The position numbers were made by a program, and so were the translations under genes. From assembly GCF_019249725.2 (NCBI RefSeq), contig NZ_CP137559.1:2979001-3043000 (forward strand): 64,000 bases of DNA, read 5' to 3'. The DNA comes from Segatella hominis. Lineage in GTDB: Bacteria; Bacteroidota; Bacteroidia; Bacteroidales; Bacteroidaceae. The notes beneath the pieces are model-generated. The model had not been told where the DNA came from. It worked only from the letters and a program-made list of their open reading frames with translations, and did not search any database. Positions within the stretch are counted from its first letter, which is position 1. Each line of letters begins with the position of its first letter. Positions 63,143-64,000 of this stretch are shown one piece after another.

Positions 63143-64000
63143 CTATATTTGTATTGCCTTTATTCTCTCCCGGCATTCTTTCAGGATTTCCTTCAGTTCA
63201 TCCTCCTTGTTGGCCCTAAGCATGGCGATGCGGGTCTGCTTGAAGTCAGGGATTCCCTTGAAGATAGGGGAGGCGGCCAGATGGCGACGGGTGTGGAGAA
63301 TGCCTCGATACTCGTCGATGCGCTCGATATTGATGCGGAGCTGCTCTTCCAGAAGGTCGATTTTCTCATCTACGGTCAGTGGGGCGGCACCGGTATTGTC
63401 GAGATAATCACGGATTTCCTTGAAAATCCAAGGCCTTCCGAAGGTGGCGCGACCAATCATCACAGCATCTACACCATAGCGGTCGAAGGCAAGTTTGGCT
63501 TCTTCCGGGGTCGTAATATCGCCGTTGCCGATGATTGGGATATGAATGCGGGGATTGTTCTTCACCTCTCCGATGAGGCTCCAGTCGGCTTCTCCCGTGT
63601 ACATCTGGCTACGGGTTCTGCCGTGGATGGTGAGGGCTTGGATGCCACAATCCTGCAACAGCTCAGCCAGGTCGGTAATGATGAGGTTGTCATTATCCCA
63701 ACCCAGTCGGGTTTTTACGGTTACAGGCACATTGACTGCTTTCACCACTTCTCTTGTAATATCCAGCATCAGAGGAATATTGCGGAGCATACCAGCTCCA
63801 GCGCCCTTTCCTGCCACTTTCTTGACGGGGCAACCGAAGTTGATGTCGATCACGTCCGGATGAGCCTGTTCTACAATTTTTGCAGCTTCCACCATATCCT
63901 CGGTGGTGCGGCCGTAAATCTGAATGCCCACAGGGCGCTCCTCATCGCTTATCGTAAGCTTGCTGACGGTGCTCTTGATGCTTCTCACCAAAGCTTCTGC
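63143..64000 (-). CDS. dusB: tRNA-dihydrouridine synthase, 3' part only
   Basis: This FMN enzyme reduces uridine to dihydrouridine in tRNA. The visible 285 residues run from EALVRSIKSTVSKL to the stop; the N-terminus with the FMN loop lies beyond the right edge. Motifs are VGIQIYGRTTEDM, IDINFGCPVKKVAGKGAGAG with the catalytic Cys, VTVKTRLGWD, LTIHGRTRSQMY and NGDITTPEEA, IGRATFGRPWIF. The HGRTR and GNGDI segments place it in the DusB branch. The short C-terminal helical domain is complete. Confidence 0.92.
   Translation of the reverse strand, partial: AEALVRSIKSTVSKLTISDEERPVGIQIYGRTTEDMVEAAKIVEQAHPDVIDINFGCPVKKVAGKGAGAGMLRNIPLMLDITREVVKAVNVPVTVKTRLGWDNDNLIITDLAELLQDCGIQALTIHGRTRSQMYTGEADWSLIGEVKNNPRIHIPIIGNGDITTPEEAKLAFDRYGVDAVMIGRATFGRPWIFKEIRDYLDNTGAAPLTVDEKIDLLEEQLRINIERIDEYRGILHTRRHLAASPIFKGIPDFKQTRIAMLRANKEDELKEILKECRERIKAIQI

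Noticed and set aside
1..64000. tRNA or rRNA genes.
   Set aside because: No T-arm/anticodon-arm pattern or conserved rRNA stretch was noticed on reading either strand. A tRNAscan run would settle this.

Overview
The window looks like a Bacteroidota chromosome, most likely Prevotella/Segatella (S. copri-like). Almost every transcription unit is preceded by the phylum's promoter type (TTTG, 19-20 bases, TAnnTTTG). Secreted proteins carry type IX secretion-like C-terminal tails, and the housekeeping genes (frdCAB, rpoN, parE, polA, an AAA/PD-(D/E)XK protein with one broken copy) fit this group. No rRNA, tRNA or CRISPR was found.

Layout. 1-2.6 kb (minus): 5' part of rpoN behind a small conserved gene, then an apparent noncoding RNA unit with its own promoter and hairpin. 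2.8-6.3 kb: a C1 peptidase lipoprotein diverging from a U32 protein - sufE - SpoU methyltransferase operon. 6.5-12.3 kb (minus): membrane and envelope genes including a J-domain-like protein without HPD, DUF805 and DUF6804-like proteins, a miniature FtsZ-like protein overlapping a lipoprotein, and upstream a structured RNA. 12.5-16.1 kb: accessory region with an IS remnant, four tandem secreted paralogues plus a broken fifth, and an internally deleted AAA protein. 16.2-17.1 kb: no gene but intricate repeats. 17.1-19.0 kb: an ATPase plus TOPRIM-like pair, the best candidate for a defence system. 19.1-26.4 kb: secreted proteins, succinyl-CoA:acetate CoA-transferase, an intact AAA/PD-(D/E)XK protein and two related lipoproteins.

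26.6-49.1 kb is core genome: cysS, cutC, a transglutaminase, polA, a polyprenyl synthase, then a uvrC-dtd-small membrane protein-mazG-deoC run, apt, mnmG, the fumarate reductase operon frdCAB and a THUMP-like methyltransferase. Three parS-like sites flank apt, suggesting a ParB-loaded, probably origin-proximal segment. 49.2-53.4 kb holds an AraC/HAD chimeric pseudogene and two esterases. 54-64 kb is core again: an acetyltransferase-like protein, parE, a C-terminal processing protease, a BASS transporter, ruvB-coaD, ybeY and partial dusB.

Two themes recur. Intergenic regions are full of short, locally unique tandem or palindromic repeats, several of which copy the 3' end of the neighbouring gene. 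Accessory islands hold decayed copies next to intact paralogues, showing frequent local duplication and loss.
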